Notes: generated by a model from the letters alone, not told the origin. A DNA stretch of 64,000 bases from Bradyrhizobium tropiciagri (GCF_018130505.1 NZ_JAFCKH010000007.1:310001-374000), one strand, 5' to 3'. Positions 18,232 to 30,099 are shown, counted from the first letter of the stretch. A program made the numbers and translations.

Positions 18232-19005
18232 GTGGCGCGGCGAAACCTCACGATCAATATGCCGGCGCCGTATCTGAAGCGCGTCTGGCTCGATCCGGCG
18301 CGCATTCCAGACCGTAATGTCTATCCATTCGTCTTGCCGCTGCTGCGTGACGATTTCGAGCTGTCCTTCGACAGCGCGATCACCATCATCGTCGGCGAGA
18401 ACGGCACCGGCAAATCGACGCTACTGGAAGGCATCGCCGTGATGGCCGGCTTCGATGACGCCGGCGGCGGCAAAGGCTACCGGCCGGTCGACCATTCCAG
18501 AGCGCTGGAGAAAATGGGCGGCTCGCTGGCCTCGGCGCTGCGCGGCAGCTGGCTGCCCAGGATCACCAATGGCTGGTTCTTCCGCGCTGAAAGCTTCTTC
18601 TCGGTGGCGCGCTATCTCGACGAGGCGGCGATGGACGTCAGCGCGTTGCCGCCCAATTTCCTGTCGCATTCCCACGGCGAAGGTTTTCTGCGCTTTTTCG
18701 AGGAGCGCTGCCAGCGGCAGGGCATCTTCATCTTCGACGAGCCGGAGTCCGCGCTGTCGCCGTCGCGCCAGATCGAATTCTTGAAATTGCTGCACCGGAT
18801 GCATGACATCGGTCACTGCCAGGTCATCATGGCCACGCATTCACCTGTTCTGATGGCCTATCCCAACGCAACGTTGCTGCGGCTGACGAGAGGCGGGTTG
18901 GAGCCGATCGGCTTGAAAAGCACCGATCACTACAAACTGATGCGCGCGTTCTGTGAGGACCCGGAGGGATTTGTCGCGGACGCACTGACGGAGGCTGCGG
19001 ATTAG
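18232..19005 (+). CDS. compact AAA/ABC-type ATPase, first of a tandem pair
   Basis: 257 residues from a GTG at 18232, chosen because this N-terminus (ARRNLTINMPAPYLKRVWLD) aligns with that of the downstream paralogue. Walker A is VGENGTGKST (about 54-63). SHSHGEGFLRFFEERC takes the place of the ABC signature. Walker B is IFIFDEPESALSP and the switch histidine is in MATHSPVL. There is no coiled coil or nuclease domain. It resembles the predicted-ATPase group COG3910, which has no known function. The stop is followed by the paralogue's ATG with a one-base gap. Confidence 0.85.
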   Translation: MARRNLTINMPAPYLKRVWLDPARIPDRNVYPFVLPLLRDDFELSFDSAITIIVGENGTGKSTLLEGIAVMAGFDDAGGGKGYRPVDHSRALEKMGGSLASALRGSWLPRITNGWFFRAESFFSVARYLDEAAMDVSALPPNFLSHSHGEGFLRFFEERCQRQGIFIFDEPESALSPSRQIEFLKLLHRMHDIGHCQVIMATHSPVLMAYPNATLLRLTRGGLEPIGLKSTDHYKLMRAFCEDPEGFVADALTEAAD

Positions 19006-19006
19006 C

Positions 19007-19804
19007 ATGGCACGACGACGAATTCGTCCGACCACGCTGCAGGCGCCATATCTCAGGCGGGTCTGGCTCGATCGTGCTGCGATCCCTGATGAAGAGGCCT
19101 ATCCGTTCTGCCTGCCGATCTTCCGGGAAGAGTTCGATCTCAGCTTCGAGACCGCGATCACCATCATCGTCGGCGAGAACGGGGCCGGGAAATCGACGAT
19201 CCTTGAAGGCATCGCCGCACTGGCGAACTTCAACAGTGACGGCGGTGGCAAGGGTCATCGGTTTGAAGACCATGCCGGCATCGAGGTGACGGGCGCAGAG
19301 CTTGCCGACGCGATGCGCGCGGCCTGGGTGCCGAAGGTCCCGTATGGCTGGTTCTTCCGCGCCGAGACGTTCTTCTCGGTCGCGAGATACCTCGACCGCT
19401 CGGCGGTCGCCGCACAGGAGGATCTCGGAGAGGTGGCGGATGAGGCGCCGCAAGACGCGCCCGACTATCTGTCGTTCTCGCACGGCGAGGGCTTCATCGC
19501 CTTCTTCGAGGAGCGCTGCCAGAAGCAGGGCATCTACATCTTCGACGAGCCGGAATCGGCGCTGTCGCCGGCGCGCCAGATCGAATTCCTCAAGCTGCTG
19601 CGCCGCATGGATCAATCGGGCCAGTGCCAGGTCATCATGGCAACGCACGCGCCGATGCTGATGGCCTATCCCAACGCGACGCTGCTGCGGCTGGGGAAAT
19701 ACGGGCTCGAGCCGACCACCATCGAGCAGACCGATCATTACCGGGTGATGCGCGAGTTCTGCGCCGACCCGCGCGGATTTATCGAGGCCTCGATCGAGGA
19801 GTAA
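19007..19804 (+). CDS. compact AAA/ABC-type ATPase, second of a tandem pair
   Basis: 265 residues, strongly similar over its whole length to the preceding gene. It has Walker A VGENGAGKST, signature SFSHGEGFIAFFEERC, Walker B IYIFDEPESALSP and H-loop MATHAPML. It differs by a roughly 10-residue acidic insertion (VAAQEDLGEVADEAPQDAPDYL) before the signature. The pair looks like a local duplication with both copies keeping all catalytic motifs, so a heterodimer is possible. Function unknown. Confidence 0.87.
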   Translation: MARRRIRPTTLQAPYLRRVWLDRAAIPDEEAYPFCLPIFREEFDLSFETAITIIVGENGAGKSTILEGIAALANFNSDGGGKGHRFEDHAGIEVTGAELADAMRAAWVPKVPYGWFFRAETFFSVARYLDRSAVAAQEDLGEVADEAPQDAPDYLSFSHGEGFIAFFEERCQKQGIYIFDEPESALSPARQIEFLKLLRRMDQSGQCQVIMATHAPMLMAYPNATLLRLGKYGLEPTTIEQTDHYRVMREFCADPRGFIEASIEE

Positions 19805-19955
19805 GGTCGTCGCGGGGCTTGCCTGTCGGAGAAGAAGCCGGCCGCCGCGACTTCGCTCTGGTGCAAGAAGCCCTTCGCCACCTGGTCCAGAATGCCGCAC
19901 CTAAAAACCGGCCGGCGCTGGGTGGCGCGGGCCGAATAGAGAGCGAGGAGACGGG

Positions 19956-20495
19956 ATGAGGAGGACGATCGCGAAGGCTGCCGTCGTGGTGGCGGCGCTG
20001 GCTGTGCTGGGGGCTGCGTGGGCGCACGGGCCGACCCGCCAGAAGGTGCGGGAATCGATCGAGATCGACGCGCCGCAGGCCAAGGTGTGGGCGGTGATCG
20101 GCAATTTCCAGGACATGAACTGGCTTGCCGGCGTCACCAAGACCGAGGGCGAGAAGGGCAACGAGATCGGCGCGACGCGGCGGCTGACGTTGGGCCCCGG
20201 CGCCACCGTCGACGAGGAGCTCTACAAATACGAGCCCGACATGATGAGCTATTCGTACCGGATCACGGCGGTCGACGTGAAGGTGCTGCCGGTCACCAAC
20301 TACTCCTCGACGCTGACGGTGTCGCCGGCGCCGGACGGCAAGACCAAGCTGGAATGGGCCGGCGCGTTCTATCGCGGCTTCCCGAACAACGACCCGCCGC
20401 CGGAGCTGAGCGACGAGGCCGCGGTCAAGGCGGTGAGCGGGCTCTACCGCGCCGGGCTTGAGGGGTTGAAGAAGAAGATCGAGAGCGGCAGCTAG
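19956..20495 (+). CDS. exported SRPBCC/polyketide-cyclase-like protein
   Basis: 179 residues with an N-terminal signal peptide or anchor (RTIAKAAVVVAALAVLGAAWAHG). An SRPBCC fold follows: VRESIEIDAPQAKVWAVIGNFQDMNWLAGV, EIGATRRLTL and EELYKYEPDMMSYSYRI. The fold binds small hydrophobic ligands. In related genomes such genes accompany c-type cytochrome or PQQ enzymes, and a beta-propeller gene follows here. The stop codon is the first part of a palindromic repeat. Confidence 0.85.
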   Translation: MRRTIAKAAVVVAALAVLGAAWAHGPTRQKVRESIEIDAPQAKVWAVIGNFQDMNWLAGVTKTEGEKGNEIGATRRLTLGPGATVDEELYKYEPDMMSYSYRITAVDVKVLPVTNYSSTLTVSPAPDGKTKLEWAGAFYRGFPNNDPPPELSDEAAVKAVSGLYRAGLEGLKKKIESGS

Positions 20496-20543
20496 AGCAT
20501 GATCCGGAAAAGTGTGTAGCGGTTTTCCGAACGGATCATGCTC
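20495..20543. repeat. palindromic intergenic repeat, family 2
   Basis: GAGCATGATCCG (20495-20506) and CGGATCATGCTC (20532-20543) are perfect 12-base complements. The internal part GAAAA..TTTTCC continues the stem. A degenerate relative lies at 42068-42136. It overlaps the stop codon of the SRPBCC gene. Confidence 0.85.
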
Positions 20544-20555
20544 AAGCTAAGAGCC

Positions 20556-21503
20556 ATGCGGGTCCTCGCACTGCCGCTGACGTTGCTCCTCGGCCTCGGC
20601 CTCGGCGCCGCGCGGGCCGAGGAGGCGTTCGTCACCAATCAGCTGAGCGACGACCTCAGCGTCGTCGATCTCGCCACATCAAAGCCGGTCGCGACCATCG
20701 CGATCGGCGGCAAGCCGGCCGGCGTCGCCGTCACCGCCGACGGCCGCTTTGCCTATGTGACCAGCCCCGACGCCAAGGCCGTGACCGTGGTCGACGCTGC
20801 GGCGCGCAAGGTGGTCGGCCGCGTCGAGGTCGGCGGCGGGCCGCTCGGCATTGCGGTCGCGCCCGACGGCGCGACAGTCTATGTCGCCGACTGGTACGCC
20901 GCCGCGGTGAGGGTGATCGATGCCAGGGAGCGGCGAGTGACGGCCAGCATCGCGGTCGGCGCCTCGCCATCGGGGCTCGCCGTGACGCCCGACGGGCGCC
21001 TGCTGCTGTCGGCGGACCGCGACGACGACAGCGTGTCGATCATCGACACCGCCTCGCGCGAGCGGCGCGGGATCGTGAAGGTCGGCACCCGGCCGTTCGG
21101 CGTCACCATCGACGCCGAGGGCAAGCGCGCCTACACCGCCAATGTCGGCAGCAACGACGTCTCGGTGATCGACATCGCGACCGCCCGCGAGACCGGCCGC
21201 GTCCATGTCGGCCTGCGTCCCTACGCCGTGGCGCTGGCGCAGGGCCGCGGCTTCGTCACCGACCAGTACGACGGCACCGTCAGCGTGTTCGACCTCGCGA
21301 CGCTGCAGCCGCTGAAGCGGATCACCGTCGGCGACTACCCCGAAGGCATCGAGGCGACCGCCGACGGCAAGCGGGTCGTGGTCGCGAACTGGGAGAGCAA
21401 CACGCTCACCCTGATCGATGCCGCCGAGCTGAAGGTCGTCGGCGAGATCAAGGTCGGCGACGGGCCGAGGGCGTTCGGGGCGTTTCTCAGACGGACGGAG
21501 TAG
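20556..21503 (+). CDS. exported YVTN-type beta-propeller protein
   Basis: 315 residues from the ATG at 20556; an in-frame ATG at 20538 lies inside the palindromic repeat and would break the signal peptide (MRVLALPLTLLLGLGLGAARA). The mature part holds about seven 42-residue blades with signatures such as VVDLATSKPVATIAIGGKPAGVAVTADGRFAYVT. Such periplasmic propellers often work with PQQ/methanol-type dehydrogenases or cytochromes. No such enzyme is nearby except the SRPBCC gene upstream. Confidence 0.9.
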   Translation: MRVLALPLTLLLGLGLGAARAEEAFVTNQLSDDLSVVDLATSKPVATIAIGGKPAGVAVTADGRFAYVTSPDAKAVTVVDAAARKVVGRVEVGGGPLGIAVAPDGATVYVADWYAAAVRVIDARERRVTASIAVGASPSGLAVTPDGRLLLSADRDDDSVSIIDTASRERRGIVKVGTRPFGVTIDAEGKRAYTANVGSNDVSVIDIATARETGRVHVGLRPYAVALAQGRGFVTDQYDGTVSVFDLATLQPLKRITVGDYPEGIEATADGKRVVVANWESNTLTLIDAAELKVVGEIKVGDGPRAFGAFLRRTE

Positions 21504-21825
21504 GGGCGGCATCCGCGGCGCGGGGCGGGTTAAAAGACGTAACCTGCCCACGCCTCCCAAAATGTCGAAAAACAACCCCATGCAAAGTAGCAGGCGGCCG
21601 CATGTACCCGGAAAAGGCTTGACGCGTCGGGCAACTCAGTAATATCTTCCATTATTCCGAAATTCTGCAAGCGGTCGCCGCCACGCAACAGCCTTGCCGT
21701 GTTGGCAGCTCCCTCCATCGTCATTGCGCGGAGCCCGTCATCGGACGCGCATTCGCGCGGCCCGTTGGCTCGCCGGGGCGGCGGGCGTATGATGCCGGCA
21801 AATGCCAGGAAACAGGGAGAATGCC
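21504..21825. other. 322-base intergenic stretch
   Basis: A reading frame on the minus strand (21530-21724) lacks a ribosome binding site and any recognisable domain. A TTGACG/TAATAT pair with a 15-base spacer at 21619-21645 could be a weak promoter facing the PRC-barrel gene. Nothing else is supported. Confidence 0.4.
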
Positions 21826-22158
21826 ATGCATCATACCTTGGTGCCCAGTGACCGGGTCGAGCACGTCAACGTCTACGGGCGCGACGGCGCGAAGCTCGGT
21901 TCGATCGAGCGGCTGATGCTCGACAAGCTGACCGGGACGGTGGCCTACGCCGTCATCAAGACCGGCGGGCTGCTCGGCAGCCACCACCACTATCCCGTCA
22001 AATGGACCGCGCTGCGATACGACACCGAGCGGCTCGCCTATGAGGCCGAAGTGTCGCTGGACGATTTGCGGGCCGGCCCGTCCGAGTTCGACGGTGACGA
22101 ATTCGACTGGGGCGACCGCTCGCATACGTATAAGCACCCGAATTATTGGGCGGTGTAG
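21826..22158 (+). CDS. PRC-barrel domain protein
   Basis: 110 residues; the ATG has a GGGAG site upstream. The PRC-barrel core is HVNVYGRDGAKLGSIERLMLDKLTGTVAYAVIKTGGLLG followed by YPVKWTALRYDTERLAYEAEVSLDDL. Stand-alone PRC-barrel proteins of this size are common in rhizobia and often stress-related. The C-terminus ends in an aromatic/His tail (HTYKHPNYWAV). Confidence 0.88.
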   Translation: MHHTLVPSDRVEHVNVYGRDGAKLGSIERLMLDKLTGTVAYAVIKTGGLLGSHHHYPVKWTALRYDTERLAYEAEVSLDDLRAGPSEFDGDEFDWGDRSHTYKHPNYWAV

Positions 22159-22346
22159 GGCGGAGGGCAGGTTAGTCAAAGCCGAAAGGTCGTCGAAAGA
22201 ACGGCGGAGTGCGCTTCGCTATCCGCCCAACGCTTGCTTGGTTCACATTGGCCTTGTGCCGTTCCTCTCGATGCATTGCAGCAAGCTTGCAAAGTCGTGA
22301 TAAGAGTATCAATCTTGGGTTGTCATAAGAGCATGGGGATTAGGCC

Positions 22347-22697
22347 ATGACTAAGTCAGATGACCCGCGCAAGAACGGTGCCGCTGAGGAAGAAATCTTT
22401 TCGGCTGGCGCCACTCACGTCGAAATAGATGGTCTGGATCCGAAAGCGGCTCTTCGAATCATCGAAGCCGACAGCAAAGCGGGTCGTTTTGGCAGAGCTT
22501 CCGGCTTCTGTTTTGTAATTGCCGGGCTGATGTTGATCCTTCTTGGTGCAGCAGGTGGAACGACGATTGCGGTGTCACTAGTTGGACTCTCCATAAACCT
22601 TAACGACGCAGCACCTGGCATCGTGTTGGCAATTGTCGGGCTAAGTCTTTACTTTGTGTACCGGCCTAACGTCACAATAGTTTCGAAGAGAAAGTAG
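22347..22697 (+). CDS. small two-span membrane protein in low-GC island
   Basis: 116 residues. A polar 50-residue N-terminus (EEEIFSAGATHVEIDGLDPKAALRIIEADSKAGRFGRA) precedes two membrane spans (about 53-76 and 85-106) and a short basic end. Base composition is clearly less GC-rich than the flanks. The metalloprotease gene starts two bases after its stop, so the two form one unit. No family recognised. Confidence 0.75.
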   Translation: MTKSDDPRKNGAAEEEIFSAGATHVEIDGLDPKAALRIIEADSKAGRFGRASGFCFVIAGLMLILLGAAGGTTIAVSLVGLSINLNDAAPGIVLAIVGLSLYFVYRPNVTIVSKRK

Positions 22698-22699
22698 CG

Positions 22700-23866
22700 G
22701 TGCGCGGCGTCTTAGCGTCTGCCAAAGCGGCGATCTTTGCGGCATTCTTCTTTGCATCCGGCGCGATATGCTATCTACTTTTGTTGCTCTACGCGTTTGT
22801 TGCATATGTGCTTGTTCTGTTGGCTACCGGCATTTTTATGGCTCTAATTCTTGCCGTGATCCCGATCACGCCCCCACGTGAGGGATATGCCTTCGATATT
22901 TATCTCCTCATATTGCTGCCGATAAATTTCTTCATGTTGGGGGCTTTCACGATCGGAACGCTTTTGACGTTCATTTTTTCACCGTCCAGAATCTCTCAAG
23001 CTATCTCTGCATCGTCTCCAATTCCTGGCGCGAAGTTGCAGGCCGTCATGATGCGAGCATCGGATGTACTTCGCTTGCCACCCTTTACCAGGGTTATTCC
23101 ATGCGCCGATTTCTATGTTGGCGTACTCAAGGTAGGACATCGTTCAGTCTTGTGCATCGATCCGGATCTCATCGATGTGGTCGGCGAAAACAGGGTAGCT
23201 TCCATACTTGCTCACGAATATGGTCACCTGCAGCCGGGCCGTTCCATAAGCTACGGATTCATCAGGCGAGCCATGATCTCAGTTAATTTTCTTCGGGCTG
23301 AGCTGCTCACCGAAGATGAGACCACTATCTTTCGAAGAACAGTCCGAATTGTGACTGCAATTTTTCCACCTGTGTTAAAGGAAGGAAGCCGCGGCGTGAG
23401 CCACCATCTTGGGAGGCTGTTCTATAGATTCTACGCTGTCTGGATAAAATTGCTAACGAGTGCGTATAGGGATGAATTCCACGACGCTGAGTTCTCCGCG
23501 GATGCGTTTGCATATAGCGCGTTTGGTCAAGAATTTCCGACTGCTTTGATGGAAGTTGCAATCCTTCAGTACGTCAACAAGAGCCGTCAGCTTGAGCTCA
23601 ATGATGAGAAAATCCTTGAAAACTGGCCGATAGCTTACCGGTCTGTTTCAGCCAGTCATCCATCGCTGGAAGAGCGAATTCAGAGGTTGGGAGCGGAGGA
23701 GCTAGCAAATGCAGGAAGGCAGCGAGAACTTACCCTGAAGTACCTTCGTTTGGGCGGGGCTACGCCGCCCATCGTTCAAGCGAGCATCCCTTTACTGCAA
23801 TCGCTTTGCTTCGACGAATTTCCGAATCCCGAAAAAATAAAGACGCCTTGCAGTTATCCTGACTAG
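22700..23866 (+). CDS. M48-type membrane metalloprotease
   Basis: 388 residues from a GTG. Three or four N-terminal spans (about 10-100) precede the zinc site HEYGH (His172, Glu173, His176). The third ligand lies in FHDAEFSADAFAYSAFG (Glu264, with Asp268), and SHPSLEERIQRL is the usual M48 tail. It should cleave membrane or membrane-proximal proteins, like HtpX or CAAX-type peptidases. Codon use and GC are unlike neighbouring genes, pointing to horizontal origin. Partner: the small membrane protein upstream. Confidence 0.88.
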   Translation: MRGVLASAKAAIFAAFFFASGAICYLLLLLYAFVAYVLVLLATGIFMALILAVIPITPPREGYAFDIYLLILLPINFFMLGAFTIGTLLTFIFSPSRISQAISASSPIPGAKLQAVMMRASDVLRLPPFTRVIPCADFYVGVLKVGHRSVLCIDPDLIDVVGENRVASILAHEYGHLQPGRSISYGFIRRAMISVNFLRAELLTEDETTIFRRTVRIVTAIFPPVLKEGSRGVSHHLGRLFYRFYAVWIKLLTSAYRDEFHDAEFSADAFAYSAFGQEFPTALMEVAILQYVNKSRQLELNDEKILENWPIAYRSVSASHPSLEERIQRLGAEELANAGRQRELTLKYLRLGGATPPIVQASIPLLQSLCFDEFPNPEKIKTPCSYPD

Positions 23867-23923
23867 GTACGCCGTTCAGGGCTGCACACGCTCAAGCCCA
23901 ATGTCGACACTGACGCAAACGTG

Positions 23924-26917
<2,994 letters not shown>

Positions 26918-27006
26918 AGCGACAGTTCCGGGCGCGTGAGCGGGCGCCTTTTTGGGCGCGCATCACCGGTGATGCCGGGATCATGCGCCGATGGGTGTGA
27001 AGACTG

Positions 27007-27021
27007 GAACGTAGGAAGAAC
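27007..27021 (-). promoter_or_regulatory. LexA (SOS) box of uvrA
   Basis: On the minus strand the sequence is GTTC-N7-GTTC, the direct-repeat SOS box of alphaproteobacteria, 90 bases before the uvrA start. The motif matches exactly and uvrA is a standard LexA target. Confidence 0.85.
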
Positions 27022-27144
27022 GGAGGGGAATTTCCAGTGCCATGTTGATTCCATCAACGGATAGTTCGCCGGATGGCAGCAGGCGTCAGCAGCGGGAGTT
27101 CCGGTCGAGAGACCGTCCAAAGGACGGTGACGAAACCGGCAACG

Positions 27145-27171
27145 AAAAAGGCCGGCGCGAGGCCGGCCTTT
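27145..27171 (-). terminator. Rho-independent terminator of first porin-like gene
   Basis: AAAGGCCGGC / GCCGGCCTTT arms with a 5-base loop, followed on the minus strand by a run of T. It lies 23 bases past the porin-like gene. Confidence 0.88.
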
Positions 27172-27193
27172 GCGCTGAAGATCGTTATTGCGA

Positions 27194-27949
27194 TCAGTAC
27201 TTGGCGACCACCGGGCCGGTCCAGTTGAAGTGATAGTTGATGCCCACCTTGAGGGTGTGGAAGGTGTCCTTCCACTCCGAACGGTTGGTCACGACCGGCG
27301 AATACTGCAGCGTGCTCGTGCCGAGGTCGATGTAGTTGTACTCGATCTTGCCCGACCAGTTCTGGGCGAACATGTATTCGACGCCGGCGCCGACTGTCCA
27401 ACCCCAGCGGGTGTCGCTGGTGACGGAGGAGTTGGCCGCGCCGCCGTTCAGCGCAGCATCGTAGCGGTGCTGGATATCACCGACCGCGGCACCGCCGCTG
27501 ACGAACCAGAGCGCGGGACCGGCGGCATAGCCGAGGCGGCCCTTGATGTCACCGAAGCTGCGCAGCTTGGTGTTGTAAGTGTCGAGCAGACCGGCGTTGA
27601 TCTCGGCCGAGCGGCCGTTGATGTCGGACCAGTGATAGTCACCCTCGAGGCCGAACACGGTGTTGCCGAACTGCCAGTTGTAGCCGACCACGCCGCCGGC
27701 GAAGCCGCCGCTGGTGTCGTAGTTCTGGCTGCCGATGAAGCCCGGGGCGTTCGGCGCGCCGATGAAGGTCTCGTCGCTGCGGCCCCAGCCGCCACCGCCC
27801 TGAACACCGAGATAGAAGCCGTTCCAGGTCAGCACGGGGGCAACCATCGGCGGCGCCTTGGTGTAGGGACGCGCGGCAAGATCGGCGGCCGATGCGGACG
27901 AGACGCCGAGAGCGGCAAGGCCAGCGACGGCGATCAGGATTTTCTTCAT
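27194..27949 (-). CDS. outer-membrane beta-barrel protein (Omp25/RopB-like), copy 1
   Basis: 251 residues. Signal peptide MKKILIAVAGLAALGVSSASA is followed by ADLAARPYTKAPP, then WNGFYLGVQGGGGWG and alternating beta strands. The last strand ends in an aromatic residue preceded by VVAKY, as expected for BAM-inserted barrels. It belongs to the small 8-stranded rhizobial family. A paralogue follows upstream on the same strand. Both separate uvrA from ssb. Confidence 0.9.
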   Translation of the reverse strand: MKKILIAVAGLAALGVSSASAADLAARPYTKAPPMVAPVLTWNGFYLGVQGGGGWGRSDETFIGAPNAPGFIGSQNYDTSGGFAGGVVGYNWQFGNTVFGLEGDYHWSDINGRSAEINAGLLDTYNTKLRSFGDIKGRLGYAAGPALWFVSGGAAVGDIQHRYDAALNGGAANSSVTSDTRWGWTVGAGVEYMFAQNWSGKIEYNYIDLGTSTLQYSPVVTNRSEWKDTFHTLKVGINYHFNWTGPVVAKY

Positions 27950-28220
27950 GTGTGGTTATCCCCAGTTCGCGATTCTGCGATTGAGATAACAACTACCACG
28001 CGAGTGCCGCGACGGCTGTCGCTTGGAAGCAACAGCCGTTTACAGATTGCGGCGGAACTGGGGGGCTCTTGTCCGAGGTTGGGCAGGCAGCTGCGGATTT
28101 CCGGCAAAGCAGGCGGATTCGGATCGGTATGAGACAGGGTCCGGCAATCAAAAGGCCGGGCAGAGGCCCAGTCTTTTCTTCGCCTCTCGTGCGTCAGCAT
28201 TTCGCGACGACCGGCCAAAC

Positions 28221-28245
28221 AAAAAGGCCGGCACAATGCCGGCCT
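28221..28245 (-). terminator. Rho-independent terminator of second porin-like gene
   Basis: AGGCCGGCA / TGCCGGCCT arms with a short loop, followed on the minus strand by TTTTTG. It lies 55 bases past the second porin-like gene. Confidence 0.85.
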
Positions 28246-28300
28246 CTTCGTTGGCTATATCCGATCGCGCGATCAGTACGTGTTCGATCAGTACCTTTGA

Positions 28301-29047
28301 TCAGTACTTGGCGACGACCGGGCCACCCCACTTGTAGTTCACGCGGACCGTGACGAGGTCGACGTCCTGGCGCTCGCGGATGGTGCTGAACAGCGCGCCG
28401 GCCGGGGTCCTCAGAGTGTAGTTGTGGTCTTCCATGAACAGATGGTCGTACTCGATGCCGGCGGTCCAGTTCGGCGCAAAGCCGACTTCGATGCCGGCGC
28501 CGACGGAGGCACCCCAGCGGGTGTCGTCGGCGCTGCCGGCGAGCACGCCGGTCGGCGTGAAGTAGGTGTTATAGCGATTGTCGGTCACCGCCGCGCCGCC
28601 CTTGGCGTAGAGCAGCACGTTGTTGATGGCGTAACCGATCTGGCCGGTGAACAGGCCGAACGCGTCGATCTTGCTCTGGTTGTTGAAGATGCCCGGGAAC
28701 AGCGCCGCGTTGTTGCTGCCCTTGAAGTCGGCCCAGTTGCCCTGCGCCTCGAGGCCGAATACCCAAGTGCCTGCCTGCCAGCGGTAGCCGATCTGGCCGC
28801 CGGCGGTGCCTCCGGTCGCATCATGGCAGCCGTCCGATCCGATGGACACGCCACCCGGGGTCTGATCCCAGCAATTGTGGCTCGAACCCCAGCCGCCGTT
28901 CACGCCGATGTAGAAGCCGGTCCAGTCGTAGACCGGCGCGAGCACCGGAGGCGGTGCTTTGGTGTAGGGGCGGGCAGCGAGGTCGGCAGCGGCGGCGGGC
29001 GCGGCGAACGCCAGCAAAGCGACCGTGCCCAGCAAAAACTTCTTCAT
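28301..29047 (-). CDS. outer-membrane beta-barrel protein (Omp25/RopB-like), copy 2
   Basis: 248 residues from the ATG at 29047, where a signal peptide (MKKFLLGTVALLAFAAPAAA) begins. The mature start ADLAARPYTKAPPPV and the final strand VRVNYKWGGPVVAKY match copy 1, and the middle has diverged (a Cys pair CWDQTPGG..DGCHD is unique to this copy). It probably shapes the outer-membrane surface rather than forming a large pore. The two copies have separate terminators, so they are separate transcripts. Confidence 0.9.
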   Translation of the reverse strand: MKKFLLGTVALLAFAAPAAAADLAARPYTKAPPPVLAPVYDWTGFYIGVNGGWGSSHNCWDQTPGGVSIGSDGCHDATGGTAGGQIGYRWQAGTWVFGLEAQGNWADFKGSNNAALFPGIFNNQSKIDAFGLFTGQIGYAINNVLLYAKGGAAVTDNRYNTYFTPTGVLAGSADDTRWGASVGAGIEVGFAPNWTAGIEYDHLFMEDHNYTLRTPAGALFSTIRERQDVDLVTVRVNYKWGGPVVAKY

Positions 29048-29300
29048 TATCAATCTCCCAGATCGGGATCGGCTTCGCAATTGTCCCTGAAGCAGCGACC
29101 CCAGACGCGAGCGCCCGCGCCATTGGTCGCATCTATATGCTGATTCAACCGAAAAGACCGTCTCCCAAATGCAACACTCGCGGAAGAAGTGTAGCGTCCG
29201 TAAGTCTCTGGCTCTGCTTTACTTTTTCGGTGACGCGGTATGCGGGCCTGGGATCGGCCGCGCCGCCTTTGCCTCACTCGTTGCTACGGAGAGTTGTGGT

Positions 29301-29315
29301 GAACAAAACTGGAAC
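29301..29315 (+). promoter_or_regulatory. LexA (SOS) box of ssb
   Basis: GAAC-N7-GAAC on the plus strand (GTTC-N7-GTTC on the other) lies 170 bases before the ssb start. It has the same form as the box before uvrA, and ssb is a known SOS gene. Confidence 0.75.
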
Positions 29316-29484
29316 AGTGCTCGCTACGATGCTATATGCGGTGTGGATAACGCGGAATAGACGCGCGACGGCGAAGGCGGCGAGCCGGGGTCGGCGTATA
29401 GGGTCGTTCGCGACGCCTGCAGTAAGTGGCGAAGGTTGAGAGTGGCAGCCGATGTCCGGCCGCCCGGTGAGTGGAGATGAAGCG

Positions 29485-29973
29485 ATGGCGGGAAGCGTGA
29501 ACAAGGTGATTCTGGTCGGAAATCTCGGCAAGGATCCGGAGATCCGGCGGACGCAGGACGGTCGTCCGATCGCAAACCTCTCCATCGCCACGTCGGAGAC
29601 CTGGCGCGACAAGGGCACCGGCGAGCGCAAGGAAAAGACCGAGTGGCACCGCGTCGTGATCTTCAACGAGGGCCTCTGCAAGGTCGCCGAGCAGTACCTG
29701 AAGAAGGGCGCCAAGGTGTACATCGAGGGCCAGCTGCAGACGCGCAAATGGACCGACCAGAGCGGCGTCGAGAAATACTCGACCGAAGTCGTGCTGCAGG
29801 GCTTCAACTCCAACCTCACCATGCTCGACGGGCGTGGCGGTGGAGGCGGCGGCAGCTTCTCCGATGACGGCGGCAGTGACTTCGGCTCGTCCGGTCCGGT
29901 CTCTTCCGCGCCGCGCCGTCCGGTCGCCGCCGGCGGCCGCAACAGCGACATGGACGACGACATCCCGTTCTGA
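29485..29973 (+). CDS. ssb: single-stranded DNA-binding protein
   Basis: 162 residues from the ATG at 29485, giving the standard N-terminus [21 protein letters not shown]. The OB fold covers about 1-110 ([36 protein letters not shown]). A Gly/Ser-rich linker and the acidic partner-binding tip DDDIPF follow. SSB coats single-stranded DNA in replication and repair and is essential. Confidence 0.97.
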   Translation: MAGSVNKVILVGNLGKDPEIRRTQDGRPIANLSIATSETWRDKGTGERKEKTEWHRVVIFNEGLCKVAEQYLKKGAKVYIEGQLQTRKWTDQSGVEKYSTEVVLQGFNSNLTMLDGRGGGGGGSFSDDGGSDFGSSGPVSSAPRRPVAAGGRNSDMDDDIPF

Positions 29974-30068
29974 CGGGCGGTCAGGCTTTCCAGCATTCCA
30001 TCGGGCGCTGCTGGGCTCCGTGACGATTCATCGCGCGGAGCGGTGCCGTGATGTGGTCTGCCAATTCT

Positions 30069-30099
30069 GTTATGTGGATTATGAGGATAACCACATAAC
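30069..30099. repeat. inverted repeat after ssb
   Basis: GTTATGTGG (30069-30077) and CCACATAAC (30091-30099) are perfect complements with a 13-base AT-rich spacer. No T tract follows on the plus strand, so a protein-binding site is as likely as a terminator. Confidence 0.5.

Noticed and set aside
21530-21724. 64-codon minus-strand frame between the propeller and PRC-barrel genes
   Set aside because: No ribosome binding site and no recognisable sequence; could be part of a dispersed repeat.
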